Shown here in pieces: positions 1 through 13,900 of a stretch of DNA of 64,000 nucleotides; within the stretch, counting starts at the first letter, position 1, and each line of letters starts with the position of its first letter. The DNA comes from Arachis hypogaea (lineage: Eukaryota; Streptophyta; Magnoliopsida; Fabales; Fabaceae): NCBI RefSeq assembly GCF_003086295.3, contig NC_092044.1:7466843-7530842 (forward strand), written 5' to 3'. The notes under the pieces are model-generated. The model was not told the origin of the DNA. It saw nothing but the letters and a program-made list of their open reading frames with translations, and ran no database searches. Made by a program: the position numbers and the translations under genes.

Positions 1-2690
1 ACTCTCGTTAATCGGATTTCCTATTTGTGTTGTGGATTAAAGATTAGAGTTAAATGGGTACAAATGTAAAACACTGCGTGTATAATCGAGGGGAGTTAAT
101 AAAAATAGTCTCATGTACGAGATATTCTATTACTTTTTTATAGAGTACAAAATTTTTATTCCAGATTGATTAATAATTATTTATTTGTCTTTCTTTTAAA
201 TTATATATGGTGTATATAAGAGTTACTAATTAATAATTAAATGAATAATAAAAAGTAAAAATTTACGTACAGTTGAAATTGATAGTTACAAATTGTTAGA
301 CCATAATTTTATAAAATTTGTCAAATTATTAATATTTTGAAATATCAACTTCACATAAATGTGAATCTTTATCACAATAATATATGAAAAAAGTTTGGTA
401 ACAAAAAATTTTCAACCATAATTAGTCAAAATTTTTCATAATTTACTTTATTTATATAACTTAATAATATTTTAATTTTCTATTTCACTATGTTATCAAT
501 CTACTTATCATATTATTCTTATCAGCCCTACTTATTAATGATATTAATTATAATATCATATTCCTAACTATTAGACATTCTTATAATCACTATTTAATAT
601 TTTCTTTTATAATTTGAATATTATAATATCATATAATTCTCTCTCCCATGCTTAATAAATAAATACCAACAGAATGGCATCTTTAGAGATTCAAATCTTA
701 GACTTAAGAATACAATAATCACTAATAACAATTAAAAACGGTAATAATATTAATTAAAAGATTTTAATTGTAATTGATTTTTATTTCCTTTAATTCATTT
801 ATTATTATTACAAATGTTGACAAATGTGAAAGCTTGGTTTAATAGCTTTTTCATTATTAATTTGGATCATTATGGTTATTATTCCCTTCAGCTAAAAATC
901 ACAACTCTACTTCAATTACAAGCACAATTAGGATAGGATAAAGAAATTTACAAGAAGGAGTTGAAGAATAATTTGAACAACAGACAAACTCACCCGATGA
1001 GATTATTGTCCGTCAATCAATTTTCGAGAATATAAAAGACTACACTAACTTCGATGAGGTATGGTAATAAATTGATTTAATTTTTTTTATGTGCATCTAT
1101 AATTATACTATATTAACTAAGTTTATACACATAGCATTCATAAGTTCATATAGATAACATCCATAATTATACATACAACTAACATCTAAAAATTAAATTC
1201 ATGTTTATTAGATATTACATCCATATACATTATTTTTTAGTTATTGCATAAATAACTATCAAATTAACACAGATGTTTTTAAATTTTTTCATAATTGAAT
1301 TTAAAAAAATGTCAAATTCTTAAATTAATTTATTCAATTGATAAATTTACTCATAACATCTATAAATTCATACGCATAACATCGAGAATTTCATATTAAT
1401 AACATCTATAATTTTGTACTCATAATATTCATAATTTCATACATATGATGTCTATAATTAATAAATTCTTATAATTAATATTACCAAATTTTAAACTATG
1501 CGTCTTATTGTATTTTTCAAATTATTTCATATGTGCACTAATAGATCATAATTTTAATTATTTTAATATTTATATGTATGTCTATTTATTGATTTTAATA
1601 TGACGAGTTAATAATTATTTTAAAAAATTTATTTTTTAATTTTTTTTATATCTTATCTTTTATTTTTTATTTTCAAATAATTTATATGTAAAATATGAGT
1701 TGTACAGTAGAAATTGTTAAAATTTTAAAATTTAACCTTCATAGTTTTTGTAGGAAAATTGTATTTTAATGGATAATAATGTGAGTGAAGAATTTTAGGG
1801 ATTTAATTTGAAAGAAATTGAAATTAATTGTAGAAAGAGCATTAATTATTCCAAGCACGCAGAAAAATAGTAGGTGATAAAGAGAGTAAATGATAAAAAG
1901 ATATATATCACTTACTTATCAAGAGAATGAGAATTTTTATATGACATTTTTGTACTGTAATTAATTTTTAGCTACCTAACACTGTAGAAATAGAATTTGT
2001 TAGAGTGAGAAGTTATTGAATACATTTGTAGTTCCACATTTCACACACCAACTGTTCATTTTCTTCATCGGTTACAATGGGTATGGTACCTAGTATATAA
2101 AACAGTTTTGCACTTGTGATAGATTAAAAAAAATTGTTTTTATCTATTTTAGCTCCGAACCTTGGAGGTGAAGTACAAAATATTTCAAGGTTATTATTAC
2201 AATTCATCAATAGATGAATTGACAGATATGATATTTAATAAACAAATTATTAAAGATGCATGAATCAAATTATTAAACAAATTATATGTGTGTGTATAGA
2301 CAAATACTGATATGAAACGTATACATTTTTAAGACAAAATTGCAAACCCTATGACCTCTAGTGATGGAAACACTTTTTTTGGCGGGGGTGGGGGAGGATT
2401 TTCTGGACTTTAATTAGAACATATATGCTGGGAGTTGTTCATGTGTTTGGAGCTATAGTTTGGGACAAGTAATGAATATCTTCCGGAAAAATATAAAAAA
2501 CAATTTTTTTGAATTTAACATAAGCCAATTTTATTATAATTTAATTTTTATAAATAAATAAAAATTTAAAATTCAAAATTCAAAAAAAAATTTTTGTATA
2601 TTTATTCTATTCATATTTATAGTACACAGTAAAAATAATTTAGAAAAAAATTAATCCTTGTCTATTCACTTAAAAACAGTCAAATCTCTC
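1..2690. other. AT-rich intergenic DNA, degenerate short repeats
   Basis: No gene or convincing coding exon was seen here. The DNA is strongly AT-rich with stops in every frame. Between about 1088 and 1480 a loose unit of roughly 25-30 bases, containing versions of cataacatctataattcata, recurs irregularly and looks like a decayed minisatellite. The rest shows no structure I can name. Confidence 0.5.
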
Positions 2691-2699
2691 CATCCACAA

Positions 2700-4540
2700 A
2701 CCAACTGTCTCCATGCAATTTTTGGCGGCGGCGCCCACCGACCACGGCAGCATCTTTCGTCGCGCTGCACGGCCTCTTCTTCGCGTCCCGCCGCCGTTGT
2801 TTTTCGTTAAACATAGCCGTCTTCACCGCCGGGGGATCATAATCCCAACGCATCTACACCGCCAAACACCATTGCATGCGGCCTCCATCCATCGCGCTAG
2901 ACAATGCAGAATCTAAACCCCATAGCTCTCCATCTGTCGCGACGCAGTCATTGCCAGTCTCGACGCGCGATCAACTACTTCGATCCATGGCGACTCCTCT
3001 ACTTGCGATGCGCGGCCTCCGTGGCTTCCTCCTCACAACACGCCACATAGAGTCCCCCACCGTCCACGCAATGCCGTCCGCCAAGAGGTCGTCGTTAGCC
3101 ACGTTGCGACTCTTCTTCTCCTTCTCCTTCTCCTATTTGGTTTTGAATGATTCTTTTAACTAGTTTTTTATTTTTTTCCTAAATTTTGAATGATTCTTTT
3201 TCCTATATTTTGTATGTTTTTTTCCTTATGATTTGGATGATTCTTTTTATTAGTTTTGGATGATTCTTTTTCCTATTTTTTTATATTTTTTTTCTTAGAT
3301 TTTGGATTATTCTTTATCTTATGTTTTGGTGTTTTTTTTTTGGAGTTTCAAATTTTTTTTAAAAGAAGAATTAGAGTTTGCATAATAAATAATAAAAGGT
3401 AAATTAGAATGAGAAGAGGTAATTAATAATCATTAAATTTGCATCTTTTAAAAAATAAAATTTAAATAATCACTAATTAATGACAATTAATTAGTATATA
3501 GTACAATTCAAAAGCGTTTGTTAGCTTATTGTTGGCTAGATTCCTATTGATTTCCTAGCAAGATTGATATCTTTCACTGGATAACCAATTAGAATACAGC
3601 CAATTGCAATTAATTAGCTAGCAATATTTTTTTTATTTTTTTATTTTTTGAGAACGTAAATTCAAATTATTATAAAAAATATTCAAAATCAAATAAAAAT
3701 AAATATTTAAAATTATTGTAAAAAAATATCCAAATCATAATAAAAAGAAACATTTAAAATATAACAAAAAGAAATATCTAACACTTAAAAATAAGATATC
3801 TAAAATCATTTAAAAAAAATTTAAAACCTAACAAAACAAGACATCCAAAAATATTGAAAAAAGAATATTTGAAATTAAAAAAAGAAACATCCAAAACTAG
3901 TAAAATAATTCAAAACCTAAAAAGAAGAACCATCCAAAACATGAGAAAAAGAAGCATCTAAAATATATAAAAGAATGCATCAGAAAATCTAAAAAAATAT
4001 CCAAAACTAGTTAAAGGAATCATCTAAAAGCTAGAAGAAAAAAAGAAGCCATAGTCCCGCAACGCATACGTTGCAATCCACGTCGTGCGACTCATCTCCC
4101 ACTGACCGACAAATACGCACAACCTATGTCCCAATGCCGCCAACAACCCCTGGATCGGCGCGTCTCACACTAGCGACAGATACACACAACCTGTCCACGA
4201 CGACCCACACCCCTGCGCGAGCCAACAACCCTTGCATTGCGACCAATGCCCGCTAGCAACCACTCCTTGTTCCGCGCGTTGCCCCATCAAGAGTCGGAAG
4301 TCGCCCGAATTCAGACCCACAATGACGTGCTCCGCCATCTCTGATCCAATTACATATGGTGGTGGGCGGCGTAGCGCTGTGGCGTAGATTGGCAACAGAC
4401 TGGTGTGCGGGTGATAGGCAGCACAACGCATGACAGACGGTGATGGGTGGCGCGGCGCTGCAGCGTGAATTTGGCAAAGAAGAGAAGGAGGACAAGAAAG
4501 AAAAAAAAGAAGAAAAAGAAGAGAAAAAAAACGACGAACA
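2700..4540. repeat. GC-rich islands flanking inverted minisatellite arms
   Basis: Two GC-rich islands (about 2705-3130 and 4050-4480) stand out from the AT-rich surroundings. On their inner sides lie two repeat arms. At 3130-3360 a unit close to ttttggatgattctttttcc recurs. At 3640-4050 the reverse complement of that unit (aaagaaacatccaaaac variants) recurs many times. The arrangement island-arm-loop-arm-island suggests a non-autonomous inverted-repeat transposon, possibly MULE-like. I could not find convincing outer termini or a target duplication. Short ORFs in the islands are low-complexity and resemble no known protein. Confidence 0.4.
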
Positions 4541-4559
4541 TGCATGACGCAAATATTCG

Positions 4560-6780
4560 AATGTGGGTTTTGTAAAATATAAAAACATATTTTTTTTAAA
4601 AAAAATTAGAATCAGATGTAAAAATTAGCTACATTTTTAGTTGGTTACCTGTACTTTTTTATCGTGACAAATAATAATCTAATTAATTAATTAATGCAGC
4701 AGGTGTTGACAAATGAGACTTCTTGAGAAATTAGCAGGTAGGTGTTTGGAGTTGTTTTATTATGTGTTTATCCAGTTTAGGAAGGTGCCATTTGACTTTG
4801 TGGCGGAGAGGTTTAAATAGATAGCATTATTGGCCCTAGGGTTCTTGTTTTTGTCCTATTTTGGTTTTTGGGTTCTTATTGCTTTGCTACTCAGATTTTT
4901 TTTTTTTTATGTACGGTGTATTTTGGCTATTGTCTACTCTTTTTTTTTTTTTTCAATTGTGGACAATCTTCAGCTATATATAGCTTTTTATATAATATAT
5001 AACTTTTTAATTAAATTATAAATGATTTGCCATATCAGTTAATTTTATTTCTATTAGTTTTATACATATTTAATAAATAAATGAATCAATAGTTACACCA
5101 GTATTTATTAATACACTACTAAAACAAACGGCAGTATCATATTCTACACAAACCCTAAACTTCATAATCAAGTTGTTTCCCAAAATTTTCTTTCCATCAA
5201 ATTTTATTGTTCGTTTCCTTTCTTTTACTTGGGTAAAGTTACTATTTTTTTTTAACTTTTTTTTTCTCACCCACAACAACACCATGTTAAATTTATTGGG
5301 ATATTGCACTAGTTGCATGGAGTATGTAGCTATGTTCAAATAATTACAATTACTTTCAATAAAAAATATTGTTATAATGACAGTTTTAGTTTAATTTCTA
5401 GTCATCTATCATCCGAGTCATTAATCCGATTAATTAAAGGTTTAAGATTATAATAACCTTTGCAATTTGTATTTTAAAAAGCGTAGAAATTGTAAGTATC
5501 ATAATCACACTAGATAAATTAAACAATAATATAACCAAATGGATCAATTAAACAATGCAACTGAATATTAATATCTTCTTTAATTTTCCGTTTCCTAAAC
5601 AAAATTCTTTTCCATTCTTAAGAGTCTCAATGTAGATAAATTAAATTAACAAAATTGTTCAAAAGACAATAGAAAACTAATCTAAACCAGTATAAAAATT
5701 ATCTTATTTTGCATTACATTTTTTTATTTTGTATTTTTAAATTATTGCTAAAATAAATGAATAATTTTATATAAATGTATTACGTATATAATTATAGATA
5801 TTATATGTATAAAATTATAAATATTAAATTAAATAAGATAATTTTCGTTGTTGTCTTTTATAGTAGTTATAATCTCGATTTAACTCTTAAAATATTTTCA
5901 TATTAGGATTTTAAATAACTCAATTGATTTTACAAAAATGATTTTACAACTTAAATTTCATATTTTACCTACTTAATTTACCTTTTTTATTTTACGAAAA
6001 TTTCGATTTTTCTACCTCTAGCATTACCTAGCTATAAATTAATTAGGACAATTTAATTTACCTTCCTAATTACTTGTAAAAAGAAATAAAAATCTTTCTG
6101 ATTTTAGCACTTTGATTCCACTTCCTTAATTTTTAAGACCTCTTTGGAGAAAATCAAGCAATCAAAAACTCACTATCGAATTGAAATTCAAATTCAAATA
6201 TCACGTATCAAAACTGCTCCACTTTATCTTCTTCGAGAGTCACATTTTCTTCCTTTTCATCTTCAATAGCAGAGTCAAATTGAAAGCCTAAATAATTAAT
6301 TAAACTGTGATATTATACGTTACAAACGATTTTGGTAACAAATATAAGTTTAATTAAGTTGGCTATAACCTAGCTAAAATCATATAATATGTGGTTGCAC
6401 TTTTTCGTTTTCTTTAAGTTTCTTTTTATTCACATAGCACATAAATTTTTATGCATAACACATATTTTTAGCTGTAAATATATTTTATTAATTGGATGTA
6501 TTAATATTATGTGATTATTCACAAATTGTTATGATGTGCATTAAAATATTTGTATTTAGTACTAAAATTTTTGTATTATATATGCATCAAAATTTTTATA
6601 CTCAGTCTTAAACATATATATGTATGAAAAAAAAGTAGACAAAGATAATAATGATAATAAAAAAGAAAAAAAAAACAATGATCACGACGATGATAATAAA
6701 AAAAATTAATTAAACTTGATTAAAAAATTATGTGGCTATTTATTCCGTCCCAAATAATAATTAAACTAGTTCATTTATAC
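4560..6780. other. AT-rich intergenic DNA
   Basis: No gene, RNA or well-bounded repeat was recognised. Short ORFs around 4830 and 5070 are poly-T or poly-A driven and have no protein character. Confidence 0.5.
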
Positions 6781-6791
6781 ACGACAATCAG

Positions 6792-7184
6792 CAGGGACGG
6801 TTCTAAGTGTAAAGTTGTGGGGCAAGTGCCCCATTATAATTTAGAAATTTTTTTAGTAGTATATGATAAAAATATTTATTTGTTTTTATTAAATTATTAA
6901 ATTTGATTTTATAATAATTTTTTACTCAATTTTTAGTATTTAATCGTTAATTTAAAAATTTTATATTAGATATTCGTTAGAATGATCAATTCTTAGATTT
7001 AAACGAAATTAGTGTTCTTTCTTAAAAATAAACTCAAAAGAATAATATTATTTATCTTCTTTTAAAATTAGCTTTAATTTTTGTATAACAACTGTATTAA
7101 TTGAAAGAACTTTTCTAACTATAAATATCAATAAAAGTCGATTTCTAATTATGTTGGAAAGTGAATTTTTAAATAATTGTTTAG

Positions 7185-7263
<79 letters not shown>

Positions 7264-7645
7264 GAGAGAAATTTTGATGGTAGTTTTAAGAGCTTAATTT
7301 TGTAAAAATATAAAATCTAAAATAATAAAATTTTAAATTATATATTATTATTTAAATTATTATTTTAGTGTTTTGATTTGTATATTAAATGTTTTGAAGG
7401 CTAATCGTATTTTATAATAACAAAATATAATCATAACAATAATTATATATGTACATAAAAAATAACTATCTATATAAAATATATATTAAAAATAAGTTAA
7501 ACAATATATATATTTATACAAAAATATATAATAATTAATAAATAATTTAATATTTAATTTTTTATATACATATATTATTTTTATTATAAAAATTATTATT
7601 ATATTATATAAATTTTGTCCCACTCCTAAAATTTTTTGGATCTGT
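6792..7645 (+). mobile_element. decayed hAT-family transposon remnant
   Basis: Reading + from 7088 to about 7184 gives a stretch resembling the hAT C-terminal dimerisation domain: a core like VLIERTFLTININKSRF followed by ESEFLNNCLV. The family consensus there is a SVERAFSAM...I(K)..LRNRM...LND.LV pattern. The left edge (near 6792, cagggacggttctaag, followed by ggggcaagtgcccc) and the right edge (near 7645, containing tttgtcccactcc and a ttttttggatctg tail) look like the degenerate ends of such elements. The interior is full of stops and a (TA)n tract, and no open transposase remains. Boundaries are approximate and no clean 8-bp duplication was found. Confidence 0.5.
7186..7259. repeat. (TA)n microsatellite
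   Basis: An uninterrupted TA dinucleotide run of about 74 bases lies inside the decayed hAT remnant, just after its dimerisation-like stretch. Confidence 0.95.
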
Positions 7646-7881
7646 GATTAATAATTAGACTACTTCAGAAACAACCATCAATGCATGTGCTATTATGAAA
7701 AAATTAAACCAATTAATGGACAACAATCAAATTCTTTCCGTATATATATAATCAAATCAAATGTCAGTGTATAGTAAATAGCTTAATTTAAGAACAATCA
7801 AACCAGCTCGCTCGCTCGCATATAAAAATCAACCGTACCCAAGAGATACAGTCAAATAGAGGCAATAAATATAAAATTATA

Positions 7882-8294
7882 GGGTAAAGTATTGTTTTTG
7901 TCTCTAATATTTAGAATAAGTTTTAAAATTGTTCCTAACATTTTAATTATCTTATCTAAATCTCTAATGTTTAAAAATTGACTCAATGTTGTCATGTCAT
8001 CAGGGATCCATTAACAGAATTGACAGCGCGACAAAATTGAGACGATTTTGAAACGTTAAGGACTTAAATAGGACGAAAGCATTAGAGACAAAAACGATAT
8101 ATAAAAATAAATTTTAATTTAATTTTATCTTTCAATAATATTAATTTTTTACTGTACATATAGTATTCAATTATTTTTTAATTACATCTAAATAAATTAT
8201 ACTTAATCACATTACTTTCATTTTAAATAAATTTATTTTTTTACAATTTTAACAAATTTTGATACATTAAAAACAAAAGGTATAATTTATATTT

Positions 8295-8327
<33 letters not shown>

Positions 8328-8751
8328 CTATAAGTTTATATATTAGTTATTCTACAAACATTCCATGATAACTAAAATTTTTTACCAGTAAAATTATAAA
8401 AAAATAATTTATTTAAAATAAAAGTAATATGGTTAAGTATAATTTACTTAGATGTGATTAAAAAATAATTGAAAACTATGTATGGTAAAAAATTGATATT
8501 GTCGAAGGATAAAATTAAAATTTATTTATATGTATCATTTTTGTCCCCAACGTTTTTGTCCTATTTAAGTCTCTAACGTTTCAAAATCATCTCAATTTTA
8601 TCCCGCCGTCAATTCTATTAACGGATCCCTAGCGACAGAACAATATTGAATCAGTTTTGAAACGTTAAGGATTTAAATAGGACTATTGAAATATTAAGGA
8701 TAACTTTGGGATTTGCCCCAAACATTAAAGATAAAAACGATACTTTACTCT
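7882..8751. mobile_element. 870-bp foldback element, Mutator-like, nested palindromes
   Basis: The left end starts gggtaaagtattgtttttgt; the right end, read on the other strand, starts gagtaaagtatcgttttta. The two arms stay complementary for nearly 400 bases each, leaving a short loop near 8240-8400. The stretch 7882-8100 is itself bounded by a smaller inverted repeat (gtttttgtctct ... agagacaaaaacg), so a small palindrome sits inside a large one. The 9-bp sequence aaaattata occurs at 7873-7881 and again at 8752-8760, a plausible target duplication of Mutator length. There is no coding capacity. Confidence 0.75.
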
Positions 8752-8760
8752 AAAATTATA

Positions 8761-9162
8761 TTTATATGTAAATAGGGAACATGAATGAAGAATTGATATA
8801 TAGTCATCATAATTTTTTTTAAGAAAGGGAGTGTCACTCTCAATAATCGCAATCATATTTTGTAGTTTGTACTCTAACGATGCGCATTTTGCACATGGAG
8901 GGGAGCTTGATTCGAACTTCTGAAATCAGGAGTAATGATTTTTACATTATGGAAATAATAATGTTATTGACAAATTGATAATGCCACTCTCTTTAAAATT
9001 TTAATTATATATAAATATTTTTTATTTTTTTCCAAAATTATTCTCAATTTTTATTTGTTATATTAATATATTTTTTATCATATCTATAAAAATTATGGAT
9101 AATTTTAGAAAAGGATGAATAAAAATAATTAAGAGAAAGTGACGTTATTAATCTGAAAATGA

Positions 9163-9202
<40 letters not shown>

Positions 9203-10175
9203 TAATGTATATTATGCTTTTTCAACCTCGTGTATATGACTATATATATAATTTTAAATATATTATTGTGTTTTTTTTTTTAAATTTGAGTAATATTATA
9301 CAAAATATCTCTTAAGAGCAATGCTAAGTTGTATGACTAGTAAATATTATAATTTTTTATCTGTATTTGATCAGTAATAATTTGTATTTATATTTACAAT
9401 AATTTTACACAAAAAAATTTTATAATTTATACTTATATTTACAAAAATTTACACACATGAATAAATATAATTTATACCTATATTTTTAGAATTATACACA
9501 TAAATTAATAAAATTTATTTATAAAAAACAGTTTAATATCTCCATTGTCATTTCTCTTTGTCATGTTCATCAACCAGATTAATTAGTCCATTTAATTTTA
9601 ATTAAAAACTTTATTTTCAGTTAATATTAGTTAATTTTAAGTTATTTTTTATTTTAAATTTTAAATATAAATACTAAATTTTAATTCTAAGTTCTAAATT
9701 CTTTTAAAAATAATTTAACAATAAAAAATGACTATTAACGAATTAAAAATTAATTTCTTATACTTATTCTTTTGAAAATAAGATAGTGTCGTATCTACTA
9801 TCACTTAACCTTAAAACATGTCGGGGTAATTTACTCTATAATTTTCTTAATTATATTTTTGTTTAAATATTTTTTAGCTATAATGAATAAGGCCTTTCAT
9901 TTAAGTCACAAAAAAGGCCTTCCATTTAGGTATCACCTAGCTAACAGAACAATATTGTTCAACAATAATTATCATTATTAAACAATAGATTACATAGAAA
10001 ATTCATTTAAATAATTAGAGGCAAGTTGAACTTAATCAATCTTATCTCTTCCTAATTTGATAAAGATGTAGTATTTAATTTGATATTTTATAACAATGCA
10101 CATTTTGCACATTATTAGTTAAGTGACGCGAGTATCGCATGCCATATAGATCATCAGCCCTCTTAACTTTAATCT
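8761..10175. other. lipoxygenase upstream DNA with (ATT)n tract
   Basis: AT-rich DNA between the foldback element and the lipoxygenase promoter. It contains an (ATT)n microsatellite at about 9162-9201 and no recognised gene. Confidence 0.6.
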
Positions 10176-10176
10176 C

Positions 10177-10184
10177 TATAAATA
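10177..10184 (+). promoter_or_regulatory. TATA box of the lipoxygenase gene
   Basis: tataaata lies 80 bases upstream of the lipoxygenase ATG. That would place transcription start near 10207-10215 and give a short 5' leader. This is inference from position and motif. Confidence 0.6.
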
Positions 10185-10263
10185 CCAACTAACTTTGCAT
10201 CTCTTAATGCATACAAATCACAGAGCTTCTTCAAAATTAGTGTTTTAACCACAAAAATAAAAA

Positions 10264-10867
10264 ATGAACATTTTTGGGGCAAAGATAACAGGCACAGTTG
10301 TGCTAATGCAAAAGAATGTGTTAGATGTGAATAGCATAACTAGTCCTCAGGGTATTCTTGACACAGGCCTGGGGGGACTTACCTCACTTGTTGATACCCT
10401 CTCTTCTTTCTTGGGCTTTTCGGTCGCATTTCAATTGATTAGTGCTACTAAACCAGATTGTAAGTACTTAATTCATTCAACCAAATTCTCTCTTTAAAAA
10501 AAAAAAAAAAAAAAAACTCATGAGATTTATAGTGCAAATAAAAATAAAAAAATACTATCAGCCGTCGTATATTTGTGTATAAATACATATATTATTTAAC
10601 TTATTTTTAATATATATTTTATATTTTAACACGTATTTTATATGAGTGACTAATTTAATAATTATCTTTTATATACATCTAACATGATTGAAAAAAATCA
10701 AATAAATTTTTTTTCTCTACTATACATACATTTATTTAGGACTAAAAGTCAATCAAGTCAAATTCAAACATAATTTGATTCAGTGTAGTCTATAACTTAG
10801 TTATTAAATTATAAATTAAATAAATGAGTCTAATTTTAAAGTTTGATTTCTAATAATTTAAAGAGTA

Positions 10868-10913
<46 letters not shown>

Positions 10914-13900
10914 TTGAAAAGTCCAAATTATAGATTAATCTCTAAATGTGATAGTATGAAAGTTGAGAGAAAATAGCAATCAAGAATAATGCTTTTAAGG
11001 GTTTAATTAAAAAAAATCATGTGATTTTATTTATTCGAAATTGTTCTGTAATCCATCGCTAATATTATTGTTAGAGATATAATTATTTAAGTTATTTTTT
11101 TTATCAATTTAAATTTTTAAAAAAAGTAATTTTATAACATGAGCTCAATGTCCAAAAGTAAAAAAAAAAAAATAGCATAAGACAAATAAAATAAAAAAAA
11201 GCCTATGTAACCAAAAAAAAAATAAAAAGAGATTCTTACTTGAGAGAATGTTAGAGATATAATTATTTATACTGTCTTTTTTTATCAACTTAAACTAAAA
11301 AAAAAAAGCAGTATAATGACATAACAATTATAATAATAATTTATGCTTAAAATTATCTACAGCAAGTGGCAAAGGAAAAGTTGGGAATACAGCTTATTTA
11401 AAAGGAATTATTGACAATTTGCCAACTTTGGGAGACCAACAAAATGCATTCAAGATTGAATTTGATTATGATAGTAACTTTGGGATTCCGGGAGCATTTT
11501 ACGTAAAGAACTATATGTCAAACGAGTTCTTGCTTATTAGCTTGACTCTTGACGATATTCCAAATAATGTTGGAACCATCCACTTTGTTTGCAACTCCTG
11601 GATTTACAATGCCAAAAACTATCAATCTGATCGCATTTTCTTCGCCAACAATGTAAGTTATAATAACTAAATGATATTGTTTAATGTATAGAATTTAATT
11701 AATTTTATTAAACTAATTAAGGTCTGTTTCATAGTTATCTTATTAAGATAAAAGGGTAGAAATAGTACTTCGAGTGACATATATAAATTTATTTGAAGAA
11801 AAAGATAAATATATAAACAAATAAAATTTCTTTTACAGAAAAATTATTTCATTTATTTTTTATTTATCCAAAAGTTCATTAGAGAAAATAATATAGAGAC
11901 AAACTTTTGTTATCTTGTTTCTATTCTCTAAAATTTTGTATGGTTTACTAAATTTTCAATTAAGTCCATATACTTTTTTTTTTCTTTTTAATTGAGTCTT
12001 TATACTGTATTAGATTTTGTAATTAAGTCTCTACTATGACAAAAAACGTTAAAATTAACAAAATATTTTGTTAAACAAAACGAATATGCTTAACACTTGA
12101 TTGAATATTCTGTATAGTTAAACAGAATATTCTGTTAATTCTAACATTTTTGTCACGGTAGAAACTTAGTTACAAAATCTGATATATTATAGGAATTCAA
12201 TTATAAAAAAATATAGAAACCTAATTAAAAATTTGATAAAATTATAGAGATCAATAGAATATTAAATTATTTTTTATTTGCATAGTCTAGCAATAAAACT
12301 TTCATATGGTCAACAAATTATATATTTTTATTTAACTAGTTCTTTATTGGACACTCTATAATTAAATTCATATGGCATAAAAAGCAGCCAGTATATATAT
12401 GACTTAATTAACCATATTTTCTCCTAATATATTAAAATTAAATTCACAGTCAGATATTTGAATTATTTAATTTCTTCTCAATTATTATAGATTATCACTA
12501 TTGTTCACTATTCATTATATGCCACATACACTTGTTTAATTTCTAATTTCTATACCAACAATATAAAAATTAACGTGAATTACTATTCCAGACATACCTA
12601 CCAAGTAAAACACCAGGTCCACTAGTGTACTACAGAGACCTTGAATTGAAGAATTTAAGAGGAAATGGGACTGGGGAAAGAAAGGAATGGGAAAGAATAT
12701 ATGATTATGATGTTTACAATGATTTGGGTGATCCAGACAAAGGTGTGGAATATGCTCGTCCAGTTCTTGGAGGATCTTCTACTTATCCTTACCCTAGGAG
12801 GGGTAGAACTGGTAGAAAACCAACAAAAACAGGTCAACCACTTTTATTTTTTAATATTTTAGAAAAAGATAAAATATACGGTTTGTCTTAATATTTTTAA
12901 TTTTCTTTAAAATATCTTTAATTTTTTAATATCTTTGTACGTTTTTATTTTTTTCTCAATGTTTGTCATATGTAGATTTAACATCTAGGATAGTTTTAAC
13001 ACAAATAAAAAACATTAAAGACAAAATAAAATTAATCTAAAAGATTAGAGATAATTTTTAAGAATAAAGTATATTTTTTTTTTTAAAGTTTGTTAAAAAT
13101 TTTTAAAATATTCTTAAATTTTATTTTGTTTTAATTTTATCCCAAAATTTTTTAAGTTACGTCAAATATATTCTTGATGGTTAAAATATTTAGGATCATT
13201 TTAGCAACAATTTTATAAGAACAACCATCAACACAAACAAATCAGAGATAATTATCATGCATTATTGCTGGATTAGTTCTATTTTTTTTTTAAATTTAAC
13301 TATCAAAAATATATTTAATACAAATTAAAATCTTTTAGGACAAAATTAAAATAAAATAAAACTTAAAAGTATTTTTAAGTTTTTTAACAAATTTTAAAAA
13401 CAAAAAAATATATTTACTCTTTTTAAAAAATTACAAACGTTAAGAATAAAAAATATATTTTACGTTTTAGAAAAAAAAATTTAGATATTCTTAAATTTTT
13501 TTTTTTTGCATAATTATATTTGAATGGTTTATTATATAACAGATCCTAACACCGAAAGTAGAAGTGATAATTTCTATATTCCAAGAGATGAAGCCTTTGG
13601 TCACTTGAAATCGTCAGACTTCTTAGCTTATGGAATTAAATCAATATCCCAAGATGTAATCCCAGCTTTAAAATCAGTGTTTGACATAAATTTCACACCA
13701 AATGAGTTTGATAGCTTTGAAGAAGTTCATGATCTCTATGAAGGAGGGATTAAGCTACCCACAGATGTGATTAAGCAAATTACTCCTTTGCCTGTGGTCA
13801 ATGAACTCCTTAGAACTGATGGTGAACAGTTCCTCAAGTTTCCTGTTCCTAAAGTTGTTCAAGGTATATTCTATTTGGTAATAATTGATTGAATAAAATT

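Noticed and set aside
4830..5021. Small membrane-protein-like ORF
   Set aside because: Its Phe and Leu content comes from poly-T DNA; there is no start context or conservation to support it.
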